DNA from: Rhizomicrobium electricum
Lineage (GTDB): Bacteria; Pseudomonadota; Alphaproteobacteria; Micropepsales; Micropepsaceae
Direction of reading: 5' to 3'
DNA length: 64,000 bases
Assembly: GCF_011762045.1 (NCBI RefSeq)
Contig: NZ_JAASQS010000012.1
Coordinates: 62,001 to 126,000 of the forward strand
Below are positions 8,161 through 17,358 of the stretch, one piece after another. The notes below the pieces were generated by a model. That model was not told where the DNA came from. It searched no databases and saw nothing but the letters and a program-made list of their open reading frames with translations. Numbering within the stretch: position 1 is the first letter of the stretch; each line of letters starts with the position of its first letter. A program made the position numbers and the translations under genes.

Positions 8161-10284
8161 TCAGAAGCGGTATTTCACGCCCGCCGCGAGTTCACCGGCG
8201 CGCCGATAGGACGTCACCGTGCCGTCCAGACGGCCGTAGATCTCGAGCTTGTCGGTGACCTGACCGGCGACGTTCACACCGGCGCGGAACGCGTTCTTCG
8301 AATCGCCTTTCCAGAAAGCGACGGAAGACGAATCCGGCGTGGTGACGAAACCGCCCGTCACGGTCTCGCCGGGATCGGAGAGGTCGTGCCGCCATGCCAA
8401 ATCCGCATCGACCTTGATGTGCTCGGCCCGCATCACATGCACCCGCATACCGAGGTCGACCGCGAACGTATTGGCACTCAGGGCATCGTGGCGAAGGTTG
8501 TAATAATCCGAGCCCGTTTCGGAAGCCGCCGCGAGGTGGACCCTCGCATACATTCCCCGCACATACGGCGTCAGACGCGATCCGAACATGTCGTGGCTGA
8601 TCTGGCCGGAGGCACCGAAAGCGTAGCCGCTCTGATCGGCCGCGGCGGTGCCGTAGGTGCCCATCGGACGCTTGGTGGAGGCATCGTAGACGTTGTAGAA
8701 GGCGGAGCCTTCGAACCGCAGCGCGTTGACGTCGGCGCCGCCGTAAACGGCAAAATCGTAGCCGTTCGACGAAGACGTCGCGGGATCGTCCTTCACCGTC
8801 ATGTTGCCATGGCGATAGGAGAACGCCGCACCCACTACGCCGCCGTGGTTTTCGAAGCGATGCAAGGCTCCCATGCGAAGGCCATAGGTCTTCTGCTCGT
8901 AGCCCTGGCCGTCGCGGCTGAGATTTTCGATCTCGCCGATTGGGGTTATCCAGGTATCGACCTTGGCGCCGGAGGCCGGCGTAATGCTCATCACGTCGTA
9001 CAGCGAACCGACGAAATTGGTGAGCGCGGTGCGGTTGGAATAAACCAGGTGCCCGAATACTTGGGCGGCCGATCCTTTCTGCGTTACGATGGAATATCCA
9101 CCGGCTGTTTTCGCAACGCCCACCATCGCTCCGGCAACGTTGCCGTTGGTCGACACGGTTGTGAACGAGCCGCTCAGCGTACCGCCGTTCACGGTCACGA
9201 GCGGATAGACGGCGTTCCCATAAGAACCTTCCGCGATACTGATGATCAGGTCGCCGGCAAGAGTCGCATTCCCATTCACGACGAGCCCTGAGACGCCGGT
9301 AGGTGAAAAGGCGGTATATAATTGCCCTGTGGAGGCCTGCGTATAGCTGCCGTTGATCGTGAGATTGCCGTTGACGCCCTTGGTGCCGCCGGCCGTGACA
9401 ACGCCGTTGTTGGTCACGATGCCGTTGATCGTGCCGTAGCCGCTCAGCGACGCAGTCGTGCTGGATACGTTGATGATCGCGGTTTTTGCGGCGTTGCCCA
9501 ATGTCGCCGAGGAATGCGTTGAATCCCCGACAACAAGCGTCGCACCGGAGTTGATCTTCGCCGTACCGGCGAAAGCGGTACTCTGGCCGTTCATGGTCAA
9601 AGATCCGCTCTTCAAGAAGAACGTCGCTGTCGAATCCGCCGCCATGGTGCCGTTGAATACGCCGGTCCCGCCCGGATTGAGCGTGAGCGTGGAGACGCCC
9701 TGGAGATCGAAATGCGTGTTGGGACCGAATGTCGTCGTCGCGTTTATGGACGACCAGTCCCAACCCATCTGCACAACGGCGCCATCGAGCAGGGTCACAT
9801 TGCCCAGGAATTTGTTGGTTCCGATGAGTTCCAGTTCGCTGCCGGATTTGACCTTTTCAAAAACGACGTCGCCCGTGGCGTTGATCATCGAATTCAGCCA
9901 AGGATCACCACTATACCAATCGTAGGGGACCGATGTCTGACCGACAAACCGTAACGTGGCCCCACTGTCGACAGTGATGACCGGTGCATTAAACCGGCAG
10001 CAGCCATTCCACCAGTTAAACGGGGCACTGTTCTCCGACGACATATAGGAGGTGTAGTTTAAAAGCGTAGAGCCGCCAGGAAGTGCCCAACCGACGCCAG
10101 AGTTATAATAGGCCGTCATTCCCGTCGGCACTTCGACCACGGTATCGGTTGCAGTGTTCAAGTCGTAGTTCTGACCGGGCGTCAGCACCGTCGTCTGCGC
10201 CAAGGCAGGGCCGGCGACTGCGAGTGCCAGCACACTGGCGGAAAGCCAGAGCCTGCGGCTGTTATGTTTGAATACCTGTGACAT
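8161..10284 (-). CDS. Autotransporter (type Va) with AIDA-like passenger repeats
   Basis: Predicted surface protein that exports its own passenger through a C-terminal 12-strand barrel. From the ATG at 10282-10284 it has 707 residues. The start is fixed by TTGGGAGGGAACA directly before it. A signal peptide ends near GPALAQ (about residue 30). The passenger (about 30-400) is Gly/Thr/Ser-rich with autotransporter-associated strand motifs, consistent with a right-handed beta-helix. The autotransporter beta-domain covers about 430-707 and ends in KYRF with a terminal Phe. It lies between the two-component regulator and the TonB receptor on the same strand. No protease or lipase motif is visible in the passenger, so adhesion or substrate binding is the best guess. 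Confidence 0.85.
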   Translation of the reverse strand: MSQVFKHNSRRLWLSASVLALAVAGPALAQTTVLTPGQNYDLNTATDTVVEVPTGMTAYYNSGVGWALPGGSTLLNYTSYMSSENSAPFNWWNGCCRFNAPVITVDSGATLRFVGQTSVPYDWYSGDPWLNSMINATGDVVFEKVKSGSELELIGTNKFLGNVTLLDGAVVQMGWDWSSINATTTFGPNTHFDLQGVSTLTLNPGGTGVFNGTMAADSTATFFLKSGSLTMNGQSTAFAGTAKINSGATLVVGDSTHSSATLGNAAKTAIINVSSTTASLSGYGTINGIVTNNGVVTAGGTKGVNGNLTINGSYTQASTGQLYTAFSPTGVSGLVVNGNATLAGDLIISIAEGSYGNAVYPLVTVNGGTLSGSFTTVSTNGNVAGAMVGVAKTAGGYSIVTQKGSAAQVFGHLVYSNRTALTNFVGSLYDVMSITPASGAKVDTWITPIGEIENLSRDGQGYEQKTYGLRMGALHRFENHGGVVGAAFSYRHGNMTVKDDPATSSSNGYDFAVYGGADVNALRFEGSAFYNVYDASTKRPMGTYGTAAADQSGYAFGASGQISHDMFGSRLTPYVRGMYARVHLAAASETGSDYYNLRHDALSANTFAVDLGMRVHVMRAEHIKVDADLAWRHDLSDPGETVTGGFVTTPDSSSVAFWKGDSKNAFRAGVNVAGQVTDKLEIYGRLDGTVTSYRRAGELAAGVKYRF

Positions 10285-10297
10285 TGTTCCCTCCCAA
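10285..10297 (-). promoter_or_regulatory. Extended Shine-Dalgarno leader TTGGGAGGGAACA
   Basis: This block abuts the ATG of the autotransporter and differs by one base from the leader of the TonB receptor at 8014-8026. It decides the start codon in favour of 10284 over an in-frame start at 10359. Confidence 0.7.
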
Positions 10298-10829
10298 CAC
10301 GGCGATGTCCTCGCCATTCGTTTGCCCCGCGACGACCGGCAGAACGCCGGAAGCCACAAGTTGATGCCGCTCAGAGACCAGATCGGGTTGAGCGCCGCCT
10401 GCCGCGCATCACCGGCACAAGGCCGATTGCGGCTGTCCGAACGCGGCGGATCGAGCGCGCCCGTCGCATCTCCCTCACGTTTCCATCGTCACGCATTCCT
10501 CCCGCCTGGTGGGAGAACCGCATCGAACGGGTCTTTCTTCCGCGCGCTTTTTCGTAAGCGCTGTCAAAACGGCTCGACGACGATCCTCTCCTCTGGGCCG
10601 CTACGCCCAACGCACACATCCCGCTCGTGCCCTGCCCAATCCGGGGCATGGCCCATTCATATGATTTATCGCTTATAGGGGACGCGGAGCGGCCTTCCGG
10701 AAATATGTTCCGGAGAGGATTCGGGTTTTGCAGAACGGATTCTGGCCCGAATAAGGCGGCGCGGAAAATCCGCCCGCGCAGCGGCGGTGTTCACGCACCC
10801 GCTCGCGGAACGAGCGATCGGTGTACCGC
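10298..10829. other. Intergenic region holding the autotransporter promoter
   Basis: This stretch separates the response-regulator stop from the autotransporter leader, and both genes point left. I see no credible gene on either strand. It contains TTGACA on the minus strand (complement of 10562-10567) inside a LacI-type operator-like sequence, but no clear -10 at 16-18 bases. A direct repeat TTCCGGA occurs twice around 10695-10715. The long leader of about 250 bases between the candidate -35 and the start may hold further regulation. Confidence 0.4.
10552..10566 (-). promoter_or_regulatory. Candidate LacI-family operator overlapping a -35 element
   Basis: On the minus strand the sequence reads TGACAGCGCTTACGA, centred on the palindrome AGCGCT. 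LacI/GalR-family operators in sugar-utilisation genes of Proteobacteria often have an AGCGCT or ANCGNT core with TGA/TCA flanks. The outer arms match only partly. Its overlap with TTGACA would suit a repressor site upstream of the autotransporter and receptor genes. No LacI-type gene is in the window. Confidence 0.35.
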
Positions 10830-11618
10830 TTACAATGATTGACCGAGGCGCTTTTCAACTTCCGCGCGGTAGTTCCGGCTCAGGATCAACCTGGCCCCGT
10901 CGCGCAGCAGGACCTCGAATTCGCCGTGCGAAATCGGCTCCAGTTGCACGATCGCCTTGATGTTGACCACGCTGGAGCGATGGATGCGCACGAAGCGGAG
11001 CGGATCCAGTCTCTTGGTAACGGCCGCCAGCGAGGAACGATAAATGCACTCCTTGCCCTGGAAATGCAGATTCACATAGACGCCGGCAGCCTCGATCCAA
11101 TCGACTTCGGACGCCATCACCAGCTTGGTCACGCCGCTGCCTTTGATGACGATCCAATCCCACAGCGCGCCCGGCGTTTCCCGGCGCGCGACAAGCTCGA
11201 GCACGTTCGGCCCCAGGCTGCGGGCCTCGGCGCTGCGCAGCCGCGATTTGGCGCGGGCCACGGCCTGTTCGAACCGCTTGTTGCCGAACGGCTTCAAGAG
11301 ATAGTCGACCGCATCGGTATCGAACGCCTTGAGCGCATAATGGTCGTACGCGGTGACGAATATCGTCAACGGCATGCGGTCGGCGCCGATCGCTTCGATG
11401 ACGCCGAAGCCGTCGATTTCCGGCATCTGTACATCGAGAAACACGATATCGGGGTGCCCGCTCTCGATCGCGGCCACGGCGGCGACGCCGTTTTCCGCCT
11501 CGGCGACGGTTCCGATCTCGGCGTCTTCGGCCAAGAGGTCGCGCAGCCGCTTGCGGGCAGGCGCTTCGTCGTCGACGATCAGGACGCGCAGCGCTTTCGA
11601 CGGTTTCTGGTCCATCAC
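10830..11618 (-). CDS. LytTR-family response regulator
   Basis: Predicted DNA-binding response regulator of the AlgR/LytR type, 262 residues. The receiver domain (about 10-125) has an acidic pair at D16/D17, phospho-acceptor D62 in FLDVQMP, a TAYD motif and the KPF Lys. The LytTR DNA-binding domain covers about 155-258 with the SSLAAV and IHRSSVVN segments typical of the family. The annotated GTG start (11618) is directly followed by an ATG (11615). GGAG lies 6 and 9 bases before them, so the start is ambiguous by one codon. It follows the kinase gene with a 1-base gap, a clear translationally coupled pair. It may control the surrounding glycan genes. Confidence 0.9.
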   Translation of the reverse strand: MMDQKPSKALRVLIVDDEAPARKRLRDLLAEDAEIGTVAEAENGVAAVAAIESGHPDIVFLDVQMPEIDGFGVIEAIGADRMPLTIFVTAYDHYALKAFDTDAVDYLLKPFGNKRFEQAVARAKSRLRSAEARSLGPNVLELVARRETPGALWDWIVIKGSGVTKLVMASEVDWIEAAGVYVNLHFQGKECIYRSSLAAVTKRLDPLRFVRIHRSSVVNIKAIVQLEPISHGEFEVLLRDGARLILSRNYRAEVEKRLGQSL

Positions 11619-11619
11619 C

Positions 11620-12720
11620 TCATGCTCCGGAGAATCGCAGCGGCACGCGCATCGTGACTTCCACCCCGCCCTCGGCGCGGCTCTTGATGTCGAACGGATT
11701 GGCTATCTCGGGATAGAGCCCCGTCAAGCGCTCGCGCGTGGTGCGCACGCCCAGACCCTTGGCAGCTTCCACGTCGCAGCCACGCGCCAGTCCGACACCG
11801 TCGTCGACGACGCGAAGCTCGAGACATCCGTCGGTGCGAGCGGCCGAAATCATGACGCTACCGCCCAACATCCGCTTGCCGAGCCCATGGCGGATGGCGT
11901 TCTCGACGATCGGCTGCAACAGCATGCAAGGCACCTGCGCGTTCATCAGATCGGACTCGACTTCGATCTCGGTGCGGATGCGGTCGCCGAAACGCACTCT
12001 CTGAATCGCCAGATAATGCTCGAGCAGGATGAGCTCCTGGGAAAGCGGGATTTCCTGATTGTCCTTATAATCGAGCGACAACCGCAGCAACGCCCCAAGA
12101 TCCTCGATCATGTCGCGCGCCAGTTCGGGGTTCGAGGTGACTTCGGAGGAGATGGCGTTCAGCGCATTGAACAGGAAATGCGGCTCCAGCTGCATCCGCA
12201 AGGTATTGAGGTGGGATTCGAGCAGCCGCTTTTCGACCCGCTCCAAAGCCATCTGCCCCGCAAGGGAACTGCGGTAGTAGCGCAGCGCCTCCAGCATGCC
12301 GATGATGGCAAAGCTCATCAGCCAGCCGCCGAGGAAATAGTAAGTGACGAATTCCGGCGTGCGCAGCGGGTTCCACCAGATCTGAGGATCGGGATAAAGC
12401 AGGATCGCCGTGACGTAGACATGCAGAAGGCTGAACGGCGCGCTCAGGAGCAGGAAGATGCCGACCCTGACCAGCGGCTTGCCGTCGTAGCGCGTGAGTT
12501 TCCGGTCGACATACAAGAACGCCGGCGTAAGCAGCGCCCAGGCCCAGTATTCGATCAGCTTGTTGATGACATTCGGCCAGTCGAAACCCACCAGCACATG
12601 CGGCACGGCCATGAGCAGACCGATGAAGGTCCAGCCGAGGAAAACCAGCACCGCTTTCTGAGGGCGCGAAAAACCCGGCGCCAGAGCCATTCCGAACGAG
12701 GTTGTCGACATAGGATGCAC
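11620..12720 (-). CDS. LytS/YehU-type sensor histidine kinase
   Basis: Predicted membrane sensor kinase partnering the adjacent LytTR regulator, 366 residues. Four hydrophobic segments (about 22-44, 56-72, 84-108, 124-145) form the input region. A His_kinase (PF06580-type) domain follows, with the phospho-acceptor H181 in EPHFLFNALN, then an HATPase domain with the N-box ENAIRHG, DDGVGLA and GLGVRTTRERL. The start is GTG (12720), with a GGA a few bases upstream. An ATG at 12711 is an alternative. There is no periplasmic sensor domain of any size, so the signal is probably sensed in or near the membrane. The 109-base gap to the GH74 stop is unremarkable. Confidence 0.9.
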   Translation of the reverse strand: MHPMSTTSFGMALAPGFSRPQKAVLVFLGWTFIGLLMAVPHVLVGFDWPNVINKLIEYWAWALLTPAFLYVDRKLTRYDGKPLVRVGIFLLLSAPFSLLHVYVTAILLYPDPQIWWNPLRTPEFVTYYFLGGWLMSFAIIGMLEALRYYRSSLAGQMALERVEKRLLESHLNTLRMQLEPHFLFNALNAISSEVTSNPELARDMIEDLGALLRLSLDYKDNQEIPLSQELILLEHYLAIQRVRFGDRIRTEIEVESDLMNAQVPCMLLQPIVENAIRHGLGKRMLGGSVMISAARTDGCLELRVVDDGVGLARGCDVEAAKGLGVRTTRERLTGLYPEIANPFDIKSRAEGGVEVTMRVPLRFSGA

Positions 12721-12829
12721 TGCTTCCGTTCGTTGCCCGCTGCGCCCACGGTCCGCTCACCGTAGCCCAGGCTGATATCGGTACCAATCTCCGTCGCGTC
12801 GCAGCGCCAACCGCGCGGCGCGCGCGATA

Positions 12830-14986
12830 TTACTTATCAGGCCTGCCGACCATCAGACCTCGCGCTCCGGGCGCAATATAAACCACCCCCGGCTCGCGCC
12901 AATCGCCCGCGATGTGGTCGACACCCGCAAATTTGTGAGCATCGTCGTCGATCCGCACCCACGACTGGCCTTCGTCGTCCGAACGCCACAGGCCTTCTTT
13001 CTTGTTCACCCGGCCCCAAAGATAGACGGCCGGATAACCGCCCTTGACCAGCGGCGCTCCGAAGCCGAGCGTCCACACGTCGGTCACGTGCGGAAGGTTG
13101 CTCATCGGAGTCTGGGCGTCGGCCGAATGCAGCAGCCCGTAAGGCGCGACCAGCCACAAATCGCGCAGCCTGCCCGGCACCACATGCAACGCGGCGCGCT
13201 GCCAGGATTCGATTTTTTTCAGGCCGGCAATGATCGGCTGGAAACTCGCTCCGCCGTCGACACTCATCAGAATGGTGCCGTCGAGATCGTAGGCATAGAA
13301 GGCGCCGTCATAGGCCTTGTCGGAAATGACGGCCAATTGCCGGTCCCGCCGCGCCGGCCAGCCGGCGGATTCCTTCCAGGTCCTGCCTTTGTCGGTCGAA
13401 TAATAGGCGCCCTGCTTTTCCGGAACCCACACGATGGAGGTGCCGCCGGCCGAGACCGCGATGACGCCGGGGCTGCGCCATTCGCCCGCTACGGGTTTGT
13501 AGGGCGTCGACGGAAACGCAGTCCAGCTTCGGGCGCCGTCCTCGCTGTAATAGCCTTTGGTCGCCGCCTCATCGGCTTCGCGCACAATGAAAGAGGGCCG
13601 CAACACGGCATAATCGACGCTGTTGCCGCCCTGTTTGGTCGGCCGGAAAACGCCGATATCGGGGCCTTTGGTGACGTCGAACCAGGCCGCTCCGGCATTG
13701 TCGAGCATCGACGCCAGAAGCCGGACCGGCCCCGTCATCGGCGCCATCAGCGCGGTGGTGCAAGTCTCTTCGAGACCGTCCGTCATCAATTCGATTTCGA
13801 CCGTTTTGCCGGTTCCCGCCGCGCTCAGATTGCGGCTGAACCAGGTGCCGGTGAAAATCATCTCGTCGCGATTGAACGGATTGATCTTCACGTCCGACAG
13901 CCATCCGCCGATCTGTTCCGGATCGCCGATCTGCGATTTGAGCCATGGCGTGCTGTCGAGCGTGTGATGGGTCTGGCCCTTCAGCCCGATCCAATGCGCG
14001 CCGCCATCGCGCGACAGGTAGATGCCGTTGCCGCCGTCCCAGCGGTCGAGAATGGCGACGACCACCGTGCCGTCGGGTCCGACATCGACGCCGGAATAGC
14101 CGAAATGCAGATTGGCGGAGGGCCGCTCGGGCGTGATATCGCTCCAATGGCCCGCGGCATCGCGCTTCCACACACTGCCGCGGTCGGCGTAGGACGGACT
14201 GATCGCGTTCTTCGAGTCCGTTCCCGAGAACGTCACATAGACCGAGCCGTCCTTGCCGAAAGCGATGTGCTGCGGCACCTGTTCCGGCGTTTCGCTCACG
14301 CGGGCGAAACTGCGTCCCTGATCGCGGCTGAGATACAGTGCGCCCGAACCGTCGGCGCTGCCGAGATAGATCTCGTCGCGGCCGGGGTCGAACGCGACCA
14401 GCGAATACGATGACGAGGGCGAGCCCACCCGGTTGAAGCTTTCGGCTCCGTCCCGGCTGAGCCACAGCCCGTCCTGGTTGGAGGCGTAATATAGAGTCTT
14501 GCCGTTGCGGGGATCGACCGCCAATCGCTCGCCCGAACCGCGGCCGTCGGAATTGCCGCCGACACGAATGGGAAGTTCGGTTTTCTGCCAGGTCTTCCCC
14601 TGGTCGGCTGACCGCAAAATCGCGCCCTTGCGCGCCCATTGACTGAGATAGAACCCGTTGGCGGTGTAAAGCTTGGACGGATCGTTGGGATCGAGAGCGA
14701 TGGACAGAACGCCCATCAGCTCGCCTTCGTCGTGGCCGAGATTGTCGAGCAGCTGAACCCAGTTCCGGCTGGCGAAATCAAAGCGGTAAAGGCCGCCGAC
14801 ATCGGTGCGCGCATACAGCAGGTTCTTCGCCGCGGGATGATAAACATAACCCGGCACATAACCGCCGCCGCCGAACGGTACGGTCTGCCAGCGATAGGGA
14901 CGCTCGTCGGCCCGCGCCGCGATTGCCATCAGCGCCAACAATCCCGCCAGCGCAAAAAGCGCTGCGATGCGACAATACCTGACCAT
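12830..14986 (-). CDS. Exported GH74 xyloglucanase
   Basis: Predicted endo-xyloglucanase of family GH74, which cleaves the beta-1,4-glucan backbone of xyloglucan. The protein has 718 residues from the ATG at 14984-14986, which starts a signal peptide (1-26, ending AARA). A start at 15190 would add 68 non-conserved residues. The family signature YARTDVGGLYRF sits at 58-69, and D62 matches a GH74 catalytic Asp. At least five Asp-box motifs (S-x-D-x-G-x-x-W type) along the protein fit its double seven-bladed propeller. No carbohydrate-binding module is visible. It is divergent from the GH42 gene and upstream of the two-component genes on the same strand. Confidence 0.88.
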   Translation of the reverse strand: MVRYCRIAALFALAGLLALMAIAARADERPYRWQTVPFGGGGYVPGYVYHPAAKNLLYARTDVGGLYRFDFASRNWVQLLDNLGHDEGELMGVLSIALDPNDPSKLYTANGFYLSQWARKGAILRSADQGKTWQKTELPIRVGGNSDGRGSGERLAVDPRNGKTLYYASNQDGLWLSRDGAESFNRVGSPSSSYSLVAFDPGRDEIYLGSADGSGALYLSRDQGRSFARVSETPEQVPQHIAFGKDGSVYVTFSGTDSKNAISPSYADRGSVWKRDAAGHWSDITPERPSANLHFGYSGVDVGPDGTVVVAILDRWDGGNGIYLSRDGGAHWIGLKGQTHHTLDSTPWLKSQIGDPEQIGGWLSDVKINPFNRDEMIFTGTWFSRNLSAAGTGKTVEIELMTDGLEETCTTALMAPMTGPVRLLASMLDNAGAAWFDVTKGPDIGVFRPTKQGGNSVDYAVLRPSFIVREADEAATKGYYSEDGARSWTAFPSTPYKPVAGEWRSPGVIAVSAGGTSIVWVPEKQGAYYSTDKGRTWKESAGWPARRDRQLAVISDKAYDGAFYAYDLDGTILMSVDGGASFQPIIAGLKKIESWQRAALHVVPGRLRDLWLVAPYGLLHSADAQTPMSNLPHVTDVWTLGFGAPLVKGGYPAVYLWGRVNKKEGLWRSDDEGQSWVRIDDDAHKFAGVDHIAGDWREPGVVYIAPGARGLMVGRPDK

Positions 14987-15002
14987 TTCAACCCAGCGCC
15001 CG

Positions 15003-15066
15003 AAAAATGTTGCGGTAAGGGGGCCAGAATGCCCAACGCGCGTGCAAAATTCACAAAAATGTTGCG
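15003..15066. promoter_or_regulatory. Exact 12-base direct repeat in GH74/GH42 divergent promoter
   Basis: AAAAATGTTGCG occurs at 15003-15014 and again at 15055-15066, start to start 52 bases, about five helical turns. It lies in the 249-base region between the divergent GH74 and GH42 genes. Read on the minus strand the core AACATTTTT resembles the LytTR half-site consensus, matching eight of nine positions by eye. It could be the binding site of the adjacent LytTR regulator, although the spacing is longer than the usual two-turn arrangement. Confidence 0.45.
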
Positions 15067-15235
15067 AGCCGGACTGGCGCCTTGCAGGACGGATTTGGAG
15101 TTCACTAACGGGTCGCATCGTGCACCGCGGCCGGCCCTGCCGGGGCCTGCAAAAGCCAACCGGAGCCACCCGGCGCTTCACAAGCGGCAATGCATACTGC
15201 AGTTATATTGGATGTTTTGCAGGCATGAGGTTGCC

Positions 15236-17302
15236 ATGAAGCCGTCCGTTCGTCGCCGCGCGTCATTTGCCGCGTCACTGCTGCTGGCGGCATCAATCAT
15301 CGTGACGGGCGTGAACGCCCAAAGCGCGGCCGGTCATCCCGAATGGCCGGGCAAAGGCCAGTTGTTCGTCGGCACCTGTTATCAACCGGTCGATCGCAGC
15401 CCTGAGGAAATCCATCGCGACATCGCCATCATGAAGAAGGCGGGCTTCAAGCTGGTGCGCATGGGCGATCTGTCGTGGGATTCGTTCGAGCCGGCCGAAG
15501 GCCAATTCACCTTCGAATGGTTCGACAAGGTAATGGACGAGATGGCCGCCAACGGCATCAAAGTGGTTCTCGACATTCCCGGCCAGCCGGCGCCGACCTG
15601 GCTGCACCACAAATATCCCGGCGCCAATCTCGTAACGCAGAACGGCACCACGCTTCATCCGGCCGAACGCTATATGCAGAATATCACCGATCCCGATTAC
15701 CGGCGTCTGGCGGTACGCATGGCCGATACGCTGACCAAACGCTATGCCCATCACCCGGCCCTGATGGCGATCGGCTACAACAACGAGTTCGGCAATTCCT
15801 ACATGTCGTATTCGGCGGCCGACCGGCTTCGCTTCGTCGACTGGCTGAAGGCGAAGTACGGATCGGTCGACGCCCTGAACAAGGCATGGGCGAGCCAGCG
15901 CTGGTCGCGCCACATCAACACCTGGGACGAAGTGGAACTGCCGTACGGTGACGGCCCCGGCCCCGCCGAACGCTATCTCGACCTGCGCCGGTTCTGGTCG
16001 GACCAAACCATTACGGCGCTCAAGGAACTCGAAGCCGTCCGCAAAGAGAATGTTCCCGACAAGCCGGCGGTCTCGAACCTGTGGGATACCGCCTGGACCA
16101 AGCCGTTCGACTATCTCGGATCCTACCGCGATTACGCGACCTACGGCGCCGAGGGCTTCTATCCGGGCGAACCCGTCGGCGCCAGCCTCGGGGCCCGCAT
16201 GATCAAAGGCGACCTCGAGACGCCGATCTGGTTCAACGAATTCACCGCCGGCGGCGTCGGATATTATGGAGCCAAGGGCCGCAGCCGCATGTGGGCCTAT
16301 ATGGCGCTGATCGATCAGGCGCAGACGATATTGGCCTGGACATTCAATTCGCATCTGGGCGGCGAGGAACAGGCGCTGTTCGGGCTTGTCGATCACGACA
16401 ACACGCCGTCGTGGAAGGTGGACGAATTCGCCCAGATATCCCGCGAGTTCGCGACCCTGGAGAAACTGGGATTTCCGCGGCTGGATACCCCGCAAGTGGC
16501 GATCGCCTACTCCTTCGACTCCGCCATGGTGACCGCGACGCCGGGCCAGCACGCGTCGGTCACGCAATACTATAAGACCGGCTACATGGATCAGGTACAG
16601 GGCGCCTACGAACCGCTCTTTACCGACAATATCGATGCCGATGTGGTCAAGCTCTCTTATGCCGATCTCGCCAAATACAAGCTGGTGATCGTTCCCGGCC
16701 AGTACCTGATGGACGAGAAAAGCGCGAACGCCGTCCGCAGGTATGTCGAGAACGGCGGCACGGCGATCATGACCGGCTATTCGGCCAAGGCGGACGCGAG
16801 CGGCCAGTGGTTCGATACACCGCTCCCCGGCCGCCTGACCGATGTGTTCGGCCTGCACACCAATGCGTTTTACCGCGCCGATACGCCGCTCCAGATCAAA
16901 TTCGGGAGCAAAACGGTGACGGCGAAGGATCGCTATTACGAAGTGCTCGAACTCGATACCGCCAAGCCGCTGGCGACATTCCAGAACACGCCGGAAAAAT
17001 CCGCGGCGATCACCATCAATCGCTACGGCAAGGGACAGGCGATCTATCTGGCGACGGCAAGCCAGACCTCGATGATCGGCCCGCTGGTCCGCTCGCTCTA
17101 TCCGCAACTTGCCATCACACGCGGGCCCCAAACGCCGGCCGGCGTTTATGCGCGCGTGGTCGATGGCCGCACGCTCTATGTCAACAGCACGACCAAACCG
17201 GTTTCGATCGCGATCCACGGCACGAAGACCGATGTGCTGTCGGGCAAGCGGTTCAGCGGCAAACTGGTGCTGCAAGGATACGGCGTCGGACTGCTGCAGT
17301 AG
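15236..17302 (+). CDS. Exported GH42 beta-galactosidase
   Basis: Predicted retaining beta-galactosidase, 688 residues. The ATG at 15236 has GAGG at the right distance and starts a signal peptide (1 to about 28, ending NAQS). An upstream in-frame start at 14639 lies inside the antisense GH74 gene and is rejected. The GH42 catalytic domain spans about 45-430 with acid/base E184 (YNNEFG) and nucleophile E335 (WFNEF). A trimerisation-like (GATase-like) domain covers about 475-640, followed by a small C-terminal beta domain. In a xyloglucan setting it would remove galactose from side chains. The signal peptide places it outside the cytoplasm, which is less usual for GH42. Confidence 0.88.
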   Translation: MKPSVRRRASFAASLLLAASIIVTGVNAQSAAGHPEWPGKGQLFVGTCYQPVDRSPEEIHRDIAIMKKAGFKLVRMGDLSWDSFEPAEGQFTFEWFDKVMDEMAANGIKVVLDIPGQPAPTWLHHKYPGANLVTQNGTTLHPAERYMQNITDPDYRRLAVRMADTLTKRYAHHPALMAIGYNNEFGNSYMSYSAADRLRFVDWLKAKYGSVDALNKAWASQRWSRHINTWDEVELPYGDGPGPAERYLDLRRFWSDQTITALKELEAVRKENVPDKPAVSNLWDTAWTKPFDYLGSYRDYATYGAEGFYPGEPVGASLGARMIKGDLETPIWFNEFTAGGVGYYGAKGRSRMWAYMALIDQAQTILAWTFNSHLGGEEQALFGLVDHDNTPSWKVDEFAQISREFATLEKLGFPRLDTPQVAIAYSFDSAMVTATPGQHASVTQYYKTGYMDQVQGAYEPLFTDNIDADVVKLSYADLAKYKLVIVPGQYLMDEKSANAVRRYVENGGTAIMTGYSAKADASGQWFDTPLPGRLTDVFGLHTNAFYRADTPLQIKFGSKTVTAKDRYYEVLELDTAKPLATFQNTPEKSAAITINRYGKGQAIYLATASQTSMIGPLVRSLYPQLAITRGPQTPAGVYARVVDGRTLYVNSTTKPVSIAIHGTKTDVLSGKRFSGKLVLQGYGVGLLQ

Positions 17303-17358
17303 GCGCGGACCGCCGTCATCGTCGGCGAACGGGTTTCAAACGCGAATCTCTTGGCCGC

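Noticed and set aside
14639..15235. Upstream extension of the GH42 gene (start at 14639)
   Set aside because: It runs antisense through the GH74 signal peptide and catalytic motif. The ATG at 15236 has a ribosome-binding site and starts a signal peptide.
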